This document shows positions 32,701-40,771 of a stretch of 64,000 bases of DNA, piece after piece. The stretch's first letter is position 1; each line of letters begins with the position of its first letter. Below the pieces are notes generated by a model. That model was not told where the DNA came from, ran no database searches, and saw only the letters and a program-made list of their open reading frames with translations. The translations under genes and the position numbers were made by a program. The stretch comes from Symbiodinium sp. CCMP2592 (Eukaryota > Sar > Dinophyceae > Suessiales > Symbiodiniaceae): assembly GCA_905221615.1 (NCBI GenBank), contig CAJNDT010003290.1:310001-374000 (forward strand), in the 5' to 3' direction.

Positions 32701-32998
32701 TTGATCTAAGGCGAGTAATGTCTGACACCAAGGCATCAAGGGACGGTGATGGTTTGGAATGATGCAATGGTAATTCAGTTTTACTCGATAAGGAATTTAC
32801 TCTAGCAACAAGTGATCTGATTTTCGGATCTTGCAGGAGTTTGGAATCCTTGAGAGGATTTGCTGTCAAAAGTGAATACTCTTGGTCAAGAAGTTCCGAA
32901 AGTCCCTGGAGGCATTCATCTCCAGAGTATCCTAGTATGTCTGTGACTAAAGAAAGATGAGATGCATATGTATCTCTCTTCAGAATCTTGCCAAACAC
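29753..32998 (-). CDS. Copia reverse transcriptase-RNase H polyprotein
   Basis: A 1081-codon frame with no ATG near its beginning (the first codon usable as a start is GTG), overlapping the integrase frame; it is therefore probably reached by frameshift. Residues 1-150 are an unassigned N-terminal region, followed by a long Pro-rich then acidic linker to about 370. RT spans about 460-770: ARWVLRGFQD, HIDLKTAFLQGEDYDE, the AYGLNDAPRRWW motif and the catalytic HVDD at about 684 (YVDD in most copia). RNase H follows, with acidic residues in GYPDAS (841), TVAELNA (918), RTDANN (about 958) and LADALTK (1003). All expected catalytic acids are present, so activity is plausible. A Ser/Lys-rich insertion sits between the first and second RNase H acids. 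Confidence 0.9.
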   Translation of the reverse strand: MFGKILKRDTYASHLSLVTDILGYSGDECLQGLSELLDQEYSLLTANPLKDSKLLQDPKIRSLVARVNSLSSKTELPLHHSKPSPSLDALVSDITRLRSRLLPGSGFEQCTLYRGTFGTVKALTSVTDGVLVFWNKKKPNSTMTCCLPHQVSWNKVHPSTFSGVLFQMTGGKTSPSVRTPPDVIMSDEEVSPSDPSEPMSTNRSRITSDDVSMPEPDQPMPPGTPPSRPPPPIPPPRLPAVSSDEPVAPARAKPRVHPPPRVPSPRRLGGDVSPRSSSERKVSPHKQKSPSQVPTPKPKPKAHPQGPILPLQQDEEDSEEELVPDDPGQPSAPPHTSGSPEPESDAESDDTRYYSDEEGDLVVDEKDWILLTEEQKLCSNTGSFSMPRYMHGGPVDIREVTSRVRSDRTRYKPTKRFRSDIREEYDLLTEEDKALSLSSPRNSANLTQKAQRKEATAKEKREMKKQFDEAKAAEYQSWLDNDVFELVDTRKLGNIRNYVTGRWVLTLKRDKDGNFLKCKARWVLRGFQDRQKDIQQTDSPAASRPGFRLAIQLAANKLWNLTHIDLKTAFLQGEDYDESRDIICQIPPEAGYPPYIAARMKKPAYGLNDAPRRWWNIVDKALLSYGLVPTRADRCTYVLYGKKSETADAELKKSQPKTMESAIDYLLDPIAGNNAKGRQVHGVVCLHVDDLCMAGDDTFRKAVIESIKKEFAVGSEDTNDIMFVGQRLVWKDATASVPAHISVNQNLAVEALEEIVFDKKLNNEQQCTPQQHTAYRSVLGQINWLQSRTQAHICYRFSRCASKAAKPTIGDIRELNKLVRILKSTEVELRFWPLKGNLRILGYPDASYRNNDHKSSQRAHVIFLAEDRNPKLKGMKQSAAAASSKKNDFSESSSKETSSRGSLVDYESHKITTTTMSTTVAELNALMRCFGTCLFLKGLWADLSSETVPIHIRTDANNLVTTAGTTHLPEQKETHHLIQMLRKESNSGSLDDLAHVSSKYCLADALTKHSAQPDELIKALETGNLPETDIHPPFRELLQHKAFTVRWIIDNLKNAATAVAFLGIDISTEIYRLFYCQGIWW

Positions 32999-34989
32999 GA
33001 GGCAAAGGTCTCACAGAATTCATAAGGATACACTTGTGCGAGTTTCGTTTTAAGACCGTAGCCTTGAATACCCTTTTCGTCTCCTGGTGGAGATGTTGGA
33101 GATTTCGTTTTGGCAGAATGCCTCTGGAGAGGAGTTAGAACCTGCGGTGGCAGGTTGTGCATGAAAATCGAGGATTTCGATTCATAGTATCCTTTTGGAT
33201 CTTTCATGCCATAGGCTTGTAGGTTACAGACCTCATAGCTGATCTTGCGGTTGGAAAACAGGCGTTTTGCTTCTGGTGAAGACCAGAGCCTGCTGTAGTA
33301 TGGGTTCTCAAGAACAAAGTAACGTCCGAGCTTCATTTGGTGGTCTGCGACCGATTCACAGAATTTTAAAACAGAAAGTCTCTTGGCAGAGCCTTTCTTC
33401 CACTGTGAGTACCAGCTAGACCACTGAGAGTGATCGGGTGACATAACAATAATAGTAGGTTCTTGTTCCTTGATGATCCTAAGAAGATTGGAGCGACCTT
33501 GCGGTTGCTCAAGATCTAGACCACTACGCAAGTCGACTGGCTGACCTACTCGCAGACCTGACAGGGCAGCCTTGTGACTCATACGGGGAGATCCACCGTA
33601 GAGTTCTAGGAAGTCAATCTTCCCAGTGCTGGTGACCTGCCAGTGACACTCTTGATGCGGAACCGTTAGGTCTGTCGACTGCAGGGAAGCATCAAAGGTG
33701 ACCATGCAACTTGCGTGATCAGAACCTTCTGACGTCAGAGTTTCCTCATCAGGCGCGAGAGGAATCTCCACATCAGATGTTATGTCATAATTTTTCCTCA
33801 GTTTTGAGATATTAACGCGGACGATGCGTGTTCCAAGATCCACACCTACCATGGATCCTCCGAGTTCGGAGATCACCTTTCCTTTTAGCCAAGATCCATG
33901 TTTGGACCCAGTTGATCCAATCTTAGACTTATCCTCTGACCAGTAGAAAACCTTATCTCCCAAAGAGAAAGGTCCTTCGGTCATTGACAGTCTGGCCGCA
34001 AGATCTCTGCGCAGATCATCAGATTGGCGTGCCTCTTGGTAAGCCCTGTTGGCAAGCTCCTTAATGGCTCTCGCAGTGACTTCCGTATCAGTTGGATTAC
34101 CTGTCAACTGATTGGGATCAGCGTTCTCTGGTGTTATAACATCTCGAGGACGCCTACCAAAGGCCATTTCTAAAGGAGTAACTCCTCCGTAGGTAATCGA
34201 AGAGTTTCTTGCCAAACATGCTTGTCGAACGAGGTTGCCATACTTCATGGTGATTCCGTTATACTGCGGGTCACCATCCTTCAGGATCTGAAGTATGATC
34301 TTAATCTGATGCTTCAGCAATCTTACAGCAGCTTCGGCCCTGTTGGGCCATGGTGTTCCAGGTCCTGTTGCTACAGGCTTGATATTCTGCCGATTGTAAT
34401 AAGCCTCCATTTTTGGAGTCATGAATGCTTGATCTCCAACTACAACCTTTGGGTTGATCTGAAATTTCTCAAAGTAGTCATTCATAATCGACATTGTAGT
34501 ATGCTCTTCTTTATCCTGGACTACTTCGGAAGTCAACAGGTTTGTTGCTCCGTCATAGAGAATAAGAAATATTAAGCGACTATTCTTGCCGGGAATTGGA
34601 AGCTCACCGTGATCTACGAAGGTGAGATCACCGAAAGTCTCTGATCTTAAACCGGAAATCTTCGCTCTTGAAGGAGCTCTCACGTGTTCCTGACAGGCTG
34701 AACACTTTTTGACCAGTTGGTCATATAGCTGATATATCTCCTTTGGGATCTGTAAGGCTTTCGTGCGTCGCTTGAACTGATCCGTACTCATATGACGGTG
34801 CTTAAGGTGAAGCTTATAGAGTTCTACAGGGTCCTTAAGCTTCTCATGAATCCTGCGAAGAGCAATGGGAAGAGATGGCGATGGTTCTGCGACAATCTCT
34901 TCACCTGTAGGTGAGTCTGTACCAGGAGCCGGGTATTCTCTTGACTCAAGTGGTCTTACCTCCGTCCCGTCATCAGCTCCTGGGACCAT
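32980..34989 (-). CDS. Copia integrase fused to methyltransferase-like domain
   Basis: A 669-codon frame from ATG at 34989. The same frame is open back to 35285, overlapping the gag-protease frame by about 250 bases, so the real product probably continues from gag-protease by a -1 shift. The integrase part has the zinc site (LHLKHRHM at about 60, CSAC at about 92), then DDE catalytic residues in VDHGE (about 126), GDQAF (about 184) and NRAEA (about 217), followed by a GKVFYWSEDKSK-type C-terminal module near 343. From about 457 to the end is a second domain resembling cytosine-5 DNA methyltransferases of dinoflagellate retroelements: LELYGGSPRMSHKA as motif I and VLENPYYSRLW as motif VI. At motif IV it has SPDHSQWSSW, where an active enzyme has Pro-Cys. 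The catalytic cysteine is therefore missing and methylation activity is doubtful. Confidence 0.8.
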   Translation of the reverse strand: MVPGADDGTEVRPLESREYPAPGTDSPTGEEIVAEPSPSLPIALRRIHEKLKDPVELYKLHLKHRHMSTDQFKRRTKALQIPKEIYQLYDQLVKKCSACQEHVRAPSRAKISGLRSETFGDLTFVDHGELPIPGKNSRLIFLILYDGATNLLTSEVVQDKEEHTTMSIMNDYFEKFQINPKVVVGDQAFMTPKMEAYYNRQNIKPVATGPGTPWPNRAEAAVRLLKHQIKIILQILKDGDPQYNGITMKYGNLVRQACLARNSSITYGGVTPLEMAFGRRPRDVITPENADPNQLTGNPTDTEVTARAIKELANRAYQEARQSDDLRRDLAARLSMTEGPFSLGDKVFYWSEDKSKIGSTGSKHGSWLKGKVISELGGSMVGVDLGTRIVRVNISKLRKNYDITSDVEIPLAPDEETLTSEGSDHASCMVTFDASLQSTDLTVPHQECHWQVTSTGKIDFLELYGGSPRMSHKAALSGLRVGQPVDLRSGLDLEQPQGRSNLLRIIKEQEPTIIVMSPDHSQWSSWYSQWKKGSAKRLSVLKFCESVADHQMKLGRYFVLENPYYSRLWSSPEAKRLFSNRKISYEVCNLQAYGMKDPKGYYESKSSIFMHNLPPQVLTPLQRHSAKTKSPTSPPGDEKGIQGYGLKTKLAQVYPYEFCETFASCLARF

Positions 34990-35036
34990 AGACTTCTCTT
35001 CAACAGGAGGTTTGACCGCATATTTGCGGGTTTTCT

Positions 35037-37637
35037 TCAGAAGGTTTTTAAGACCCTTTGGAGTCTTTGTCTTCGCAGGTGGAACCTCAAGTCTTTCTTC
35101 TTCTGGAGGTTCGTGCGGTGCAGATGATTCTGCAGGTTTGTCTCTAGAGCCTGATGATGGTTCCGATGGTTCGGAAGGCTCAGGAGCATCACCAGATGGT
35201 TCTGGTGGATCAGGTTTCTTGGCAGATGATTCTGCCGGATCAGATGGAAGAGGCTTCTTCTTACCTGAAATCCCTTCGGTGGTGGATCAGCTGCTCCCTC
35301 AGGTGCCTTGTCGCAACCTTTGAGGTACGTATGAGCCCTTTTCTGTCCTGCGCAGGCTGGACAGCGACCTTCCGGGATCCTAGTATAAGGTCTTCCTTCT
35401 TCCTTTGGCTTCCTAGCTCCTAAGGCAGTCTCTGTCGCACTGAACGACGTACCTGACTTAGGGAGATACTTCCTGGTGGAAGTGAAGCCTAGAAGGTCCA
35501 ATACCAAATGGTTATTGGTACTAATCGGAAGAGGGGTTTTATACAAACCGAAAGCTTCACACGTTGCTAGGTCAGCTGTGGGACTACACTCGAGGGTCAT
35601 TCTTAGATTCCTCATCTGTTCGATGGAGAACAAAATGGGAACTCTCCCCTGATCCAGAACTTCTATGGTTGTATCTCTTCTTGGAGTTGTGTTGAACCAT
35701 AGAGTTACACGCTCCTTGATAAGAGCTGTTTCACTATCTGCGAAAGAGAACTTCGTGTTCGAAGGTGAGAAAGTGAAATCAATCATGCCTGGGGCACGTT
35801 GCTTCACGGCCTTGATAAGCCTGTTCACCGCATAGCGGGAACCCATAGCCCTAGTACAACCTGAGTCAAGTATGACAAAGGTAGGGTTCTTATCAAGATT
35901 GATCCGCTCTGTGAGAGCAGATAGGACGGTGTGCTGCAACGGAAACACCGCTGTTGCAGTTTCAACACCTTGCCCCTCGGATGGTTCAAAGACCTGGGGC
36001 ACGTAACTCACTGATGAGTTGAACACGGGTTCTTGGTGCGCGCTCGGATCTGTGCCTCTACCTGATGATCCTGCTTGATTTCTTCTCTTCTTTCTCCGTG
36101 TTTTTCTTCGTGAGGCTTGTGATGCATAGTATGTATAAGACGTTTGATCGTCATAAGCGGCATAATTCCAACTGGAGTCAGTATAATAACTGTCCTCATA
36201 CCATGAATCCCAGCTCGGTGCGGTGGAACTTTCATAGGCCTGTGGAGATCCAGTTTGGTCTCCTTGTAAGGAGGCAGACTTAGCTGTATCCTTACCTTTG
36301 CCTTTTGATTTTGTACCCTTGAAGGAGCTTCCTTTATCTCCTTTGTCCTTTCCTTTTCCTTTGCCTTTTCCACCTTTTCCTTTTTCCTTTCCTTTACCTT
36401 TACCGAAATAGCTGGAATCAGTTGGATCATGTTCTGCCTGGTTGGCTCTCCCTTTTCCGCGGTATGACCTAAAACGGCCACGTCCTTTTCGCTTGCCACC
36501 CTTTGCTCTTCCCGGTGATCCGGGACGCATTCTTGGTCTTCTTCCCTTTTTGAATCTCCTTGCAACGAAGGCCTCATGGTCATCAACTGTCCAGAAGACA
36601 GCTTCTTCATCCTCGGCGGCAAGAAAGCCTTCCTCAAGGGTGTCTTCGTCTTGGAGCCAGAATCCATCGACTCCATCGTATTCACCCTGATCGAGGATGA
36701 GGAAGTTTCGACCTCCGCGTTTGCGGCGTTGGTCTCTCCTTCCATGGCGGTCCTTCTTGTGAGAAGAGTGCCGAATGTTGGGATCCTGCAGACCAGTTCT
36801 GGTCGTTGAGAACTGATCGAACATGGTCTGCCGTACCACAGGGTACGTGTAGGTCTCAATTCGGTGACCTTGGTTGGTCAATGCTGTTACCAACCTCTCA
36901 CGTTGCATCTCATTTAGGTCGGACTGCACTAGGAAGAGGAGAGCTAGGAGATTATCATTTAGAGGAAACGCTCTTCGATGATTATCAAGGCGTTCCTTGT
37001 TCCATGTTTCGAAGAAACGTGCGGCGTATGTGTCTCTCTCGGTTGCATCCTGTAGGCGCAAGAAGGTTTGATCTGCCTGCACAGCCTGCATGAAATCTGG
37101 ATGGGCATCTTCCAGAGCTATCTCTGGTAAGAGATCCATCCATGAGTTTTTCACGCGCTGTAGCACGATCTCAAACTTGGCAATCCAAGTCACAAAGTCT
37201 TGGTTGCCCTTCCATGCCTTGAATAGGCCGAGGAAACGCCACAGGAAAACGTACTGTTCTCCTTTCACGAAAAATGGACGCATCTTCTTCTTGAAGTAAT
37301 CTACTCCATCTGGGGCTGCAAGCCTTTCTCGGTTCAGTGATTCCTTTTGTACTGCGGCCAATCCGGAGAGCCTCGTCTTGAGAGACGGACCTCTTTTGGT
37401 GTCATCCAGCGTTGTTATGTCGCACCAGTCGTCAATCAACTGTTCATACTCAAACCACGAGGTGGTGCCATCATAGGCAGGCGCGATCTTGGGCGTTATG
37501 CCTAATGATGCAAGCATGCGGTCAGATGTTGCATATGACTGTGCGACATAAGTGGCTGGACCTTGGGAGGTCTCTTCGTTCTCATATCCCCCGGAGGATT
37601 GGGAACTGTCGTCGGCTTCGCTGTGCGAGCTCGACAT
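35037..37637 (-). CDS. Copia gag-protease polyprotein
   Basis: An 866-codon frame from ATG at 37637. Residues about 30-300 are a helical gag domain (WFEYEQLIDDWCDITTLDDT, FETWNKERLDNHRRAFPLND). Instead of a CCHC zinc knuckle there is a Gly/Lys-rich nucleic-acid-binding stretch near 412-446 (GKGKGKEKGKGGKGKGKGKD). The aspartic protease is near 585-720, with the active-site motif VILDSGCTRAMGS. A Cys/His site, CPACAGQKRAHTYLKGC, follows near 757. After about residue 787 the frame reads as low-quality sequence, while the -1 frame becomes protein-like (GKKKPLPSDPAESSAKKPDP). The useful reading therefore shifts to the integrase frame between 35285 and 35037. The exact shift site shows no canonical slippery heptamer. 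Confidence 0.85.
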   Translation of the reverse strand: MSSSHSEADDSSQSSGGYENEETSQGPATYVAQSYATSDRMLASLGITPKIAPAYDGTTSWFEYEQLIDDWCDITTLDDTKRGPSLKTRLSGLAAVQKESLNRERLAAPDGVDYFKKKMRPFFVKGEQYVFLWRFLGLFKAWKGNQDFVTWIAKFEIVLQRVKNSWMDLLPEIALEDAHPDFMQAVQADQTFLRLQDATERDTYAARFFETWNKERLDNHRRAFPLNDNLLALLFLVQSDLNEMQRERLVTALTNQGHRIETYTYPVVRQTMFDQFSTTRTGLQDPNIRHSSHKKDRHGRRDQRRKRGGRNFLILDQGEYDGVDGFWLQDEDTLEEGFLAAEDEEAVFWTVDDHEAFVARRFKKGRRPRMRPGSPGRAKGGKRKGRGRFRSYRGKGRANQAEHDPTDSSYFGKGKGKEKGKGGKGKGKGKDKGDKGSSFKGTKSKGKGKDTAKSASLQGDQTGSPQAYESSTAPSWDSWYEDSYYTDSSWNYAAYDDQTSYTYYASQASRRKTRRKKRRNQAGSSGRGTDPSAHQEPVFNSSVSYVPQVFEPSEGQGVETATAVFPLQHTVLSALTERINLDKNPTFVILDSGCTRAMGSRYAVNRLIKAVKQRAPGMIDFTFSPSNTKFSFADSETALIKERVTLWFNTTPRRDTTIEVLDQGRVPILFSIEQMRNLRMTLECSPTADLATCEAFGLYKTPLPISTNNHLVLDLLGFTSTRKYLPKSGTSFSATETALGARKPKEEGRPYTRIPEGRCPACAGQKRAHTYLKGCDKAPEGAADPPPKGFQVRRSLFHLIRQNHLPRNLIHQNHLVMLLSLPNHRNHHQALETNLQNHLHRTNLQKKKDLRFHLRRQRLQRVLKTF

Positions 37638-37717
37638 TGTGCTGCCTCTTATCCGCTTGGTTAAGCGTTCGGCGAGGCCGACCGCTGTAGCGGACTTTGG
37701 GAGGCGGGCGGCCCTTT

Positions 37718-37733
37718 CCGGGCTCCGCTACCA
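37718..37733 (-). other. Primer binding site, tRNA 3' end
   Basis: Six bases inside the 5' LTR, the coding strand reads TGGTAGCGGAGCCCGG. That is complementary to a tRNA ending GGCTCCGCTACCA, close to the eukaryotic initiator-Met acceptor (a ...CTNNGCTACCA end implying an A1:U72 pair). Copia elements commonly prime with initiator tRNA-Met. Confidence 0.7.
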
Positions 37734-37739
37734 GAAAAC

Positions 37740-37989
37740 TGAGCCGATACACCCACAAGGAAATGCTCCTTGTTAGGAGGTGTATGACCAGTTTATTCCC
37801 TAAGGATCAAAGGGCAGCGCCCTGCACACGGACAGTAGTTGTTTTGTCTTGCTACGCAAGGAGAGCTTGTCTTGTCTCAATATGGTAAAACCACTGTGAG
37901 CCAATGGGCAGCGGAATGTATATGTATGAGCATGCAGCCATTGCTGTAGGTACCTGTTAGAGCTACCCCTTTAGAGGTTTATGGTTTCA
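37740..37989 (-). repeat. 5' LTR of the large copia element
   Basis: This 250-base partner of 22073-22322 runs from TGAGCCGATACACCC to GGTTTCA and is followed directly by a C-run. It should carry the element's promoter and polyadenylation signals; no TATA-like element is obvious, as expected for dinoflagellates. Confidence 0.92.
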
Positions 37990-40771
37990 CCCCCCCCCCC
38001 TATCATGAGGTCCCCCCCTCCCCCCCCCTCCTCAAGGTCCCTTGGTTTTGTTTGTGTCTGACGTTCGGCGACTGAAGTGCGGTCTTCTCTCCAGAGTTAC
38101 CTCTAGTTGTCGTTCGCACATTACTTTCTCAAGAGTTAAATGAACGAGCAACGCCTGCACCCTTCACCGGCCCAAACTTTCCCTCCGCTACTGTCGTGCA
38201 CATCGCTTTGCAGAGCTCAGCACCGGACCTCGTGCTTCTAGCTTTCGTGACCAGCTCTCAAGTGTGGTCACAGGGGGATTTCAGCTCAAGTATCGAGCTT
38301 GCCTGCTGACCTGAATTTGCTGCATACAGAACCGCATGTAATGCGTCGATCTTGAAGTGCTGGAGATCGCTGTGCAAAGGAGCCGAAGGTCAGCTCCACC
38401 AAGCCGGGGCTCTCAGCTACGGAGCTTCCTTTGCGCCGGGGAAGGGTGTTTAGCAGATTGCCTCCGCTGGCGCACATGCACCAAGCACCGAGCCACAATC
38501 CCAACAGTGTTTTTTCTCAGGGTCGCGGACTACCGGAACTACGCAGAACGAGAGTCTCGCTGGCCTGCATTGCCGTTTCTCTTGGCCAGGGCTAGAAGTC
38601 TCAATCGGTGGAGGGAGCCTAAGTGGAGTTGAGAGCTGGAGAGACAGCCAAGGCTAGTCCATCGAAGTGAAAGAAAAAGAGGCAAACCAAGAGGCGAAGA
38701 GATACACACACGCACACAGAGACATGTCTCTCTTTCCATCTCTCGGTCTGTCTGTCTGTCTGTTTATGTACTTACATGCATACACAAGAACAGGTCTGTT
38801 GCCCCAAAGGACCATGTTCCGTGATGCGATCTCTGCCGGCTTTGGTCTCCTTAGAGGGATGAGTAGGTAGATTTTGCCCGAGCCGCTGTCAAAGCAACAC
38901 CATCCGAGTCACTCCCAGCATCTCCCAGCGCTTCCCTTTTGGCCGCTCCTTGATTCTTCGCCAAGAGCAGGTTGAAAGGCACAGGATGGGGAGGTCCTCC
39001 CATCAAGCGCCCCAAGCGCAAGGACAGGGCGATGATTCTCTCGTGATAACGGCTCCATGGTGCTCTGTCCTGGGAAGGACAACCGAGACCTCACGCCTGC
39101 GCAGCAGATGCAGATTGGCTGAATCTAGTGCCCGGCAGGGTCTGCAAGCAAATCGATTGAAGATTTCATTGATTTAGGTTTATCCCAGCATAGGGAGACT
39201 TTGCCACGGGCTCAGGCAGCTCGACATGGAAGGTCAGACAGCGCCACAGCTGCAAGAAGGGCCTCTTCGACGTAGATTGAACCTTTGCCCGAACTCCCAC
39301 TCCAAACCTGGGATGCTAGATGAAGCAAACCGCAGAGAGGGTGTCGGAGTACTGTGCAGGTGCCGGAAGAGGACTGTCTGCGCTCCCTTGCAGAACCTTT
39401 GAGTTTGTGACACGCTTCAGAAATCAAGAGCCCTGCTGATCGGCTGTGACCCACACACTTCCATGACTGTCTGCGGCTGGCTTGTCTTGTTGGCCCAGAC
39501 CAGGCAGTAAGGCTTTGGAGGCAAGACCTCCAAGAACAACGACGATCGTAAGAGCAAGGCGAGTGCGGGACGACAACAGCCGCAAACATGGTCTGCTTGA
39601 CAAAAGCAGTCAAGCCGAAAACTAGGTTGCAGTGTCTACATATATACATATAACATGAACAAGCCACCATAGCAATGAGAAGTACAGTGCGGAGGAGCAA
39701 GAGGGCCTGGCTGACATGATCCAGGGGCAGGTGCACGAGGAGGAGCCAAACCCCCGAAAGTGAAGGGGTGTCTCATGGTATCTCTTTCGTATAATGTGCT
39801 TGCGGGTTCAGGCACTGTTTCGTCAGCACCTGGGACTCCTGGATTCTGTGCGATGTCGGTTCATGAGCACCAGCCACTTAGAAATTTACTACGCCGAAGG
39901 ACACGGAGTTCTTCGTCATGCAGAGCTTTCCGAAGTTCACCTTGATCCAGCCACCCACCCGGACTGCTCGTCAGATGGAATGTTTTTCGCACTGCTTCAA
40001 GGGCAGTCAAACCGACTTGCACACACATTGACATGTCCCCGCTCTCAGCATCCATGAGGTCCCTGGTGATCTTTCTCGGCTACGTGGTGCTGCGCAGCTG
40101 CAAGCAGAGCTCAGGATGTTTCGAGCGTTTGGCAGCCCTGGCAACCAAGGCTCTCGACCACTTCCGGGATCGGCCTCGCGGGTCTGGAGACTTTCTTTCC
40201 TGGGCAGACCGACCTGGCTTTGACCAATGTGATGGTGAAGTCAGGTGAGGCTGCCTGTCAGGCCGGTCGGAACTAGTGGGCTTAGGGCCCCAATCGCGAT
40301 CGCCGATCTGGCCACCCTTCGCCACAGGACTTTCGCTGGCAGTTGTGGCGCGCGCAACTGGGCCGCAGCAGGTGCCACTTCGCGGCGGCTGCGGTGGTTT
40401 CAGTCAGGTCGCAGAAAGTTATTAGCGCCGGCTTTACGTTGCCTAAGTATCTGCAGCTGTCGCCGTCATTTTCCTCGGAGCGCGAAGCTTGTTGCCGAGG
40501 ATTACATACCAGTACTCACACAGCTCCTTCTCCCACATGCTCGGCAACGCCGTCGCCCGAGAATGCCGCCTTTGATGGGACTGGTCTCAAGCATTTCTCT
40601 GAGGTTTCCAACTTTCAGGGGAGGAGCATTTAAGTTGCCGAGAAAGGTTTGTGCTTCTTGCCATTTCAAGAAGGCTTGCTGCTCGCACACTTCGCTTGTG
40701 GAGAGCAGACCTAGACATGATCCATACATTGAGAAATCGGTAGAATCGAGGCTATATACCTCTTTGTAGTG
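37990..40771. other. Intergenic; one exon-like frame
   Basis: A C-run and GC-rich tract (37990-38045) mark the insertion site. Downstream no gene is firm. A + strand frame near 39800-40055 includes HLEIYYAEGHGVLRHAELSE and could be an exon, but the antisense frame (GWLDQGELRKALHDEELRVL) is equally protein-like and neither has clear splice partners. Confidence 0.3.

Larger units (their letters stand above)
22073..37989 (-). mobile_element. 15.9-kb Ty1/copia-type LTR retrotransposon
   Basis: A complete - strand element bounded by 250-base LTRs that start TG and end CA, flanked on both sides by runs of C that contain a 5-base CCCCC duplication. The order is 5' LTR, primer site, gag-protease, integrase, reverse transcriptase-RNase H, extra ORF, 3' LTR. 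Integrase before RT defines the Ty1/copia (Pseudoviridae-like) order. The LTRs differ at 8 of 250 positions (3.2 percent), so insertion is fairly recent, and four long frames (866, 669, 1081 and 2379 codons) remain open. At 15.9 kb it is about three times the size of a usual copia element; most of the excess is the 7.1-kb ORF downstream of RT and long disordered linkers. Each successive frame lies at -1 relative to the one before. Confidence 0.92.

Noticed and set aside
35250-35290. Possible canonical -1 slippery site at the protease-integrase shift
   Set aside because: GGGATTT in the shift region does not meet the X-XXY-YYZ rule. Only the frame relationship is reported.
36008-36859. A 283-codon - strand frame inside gag
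   Set aside because: It is an alternative-frame shadow of the gag Lys/Gly-rich region.
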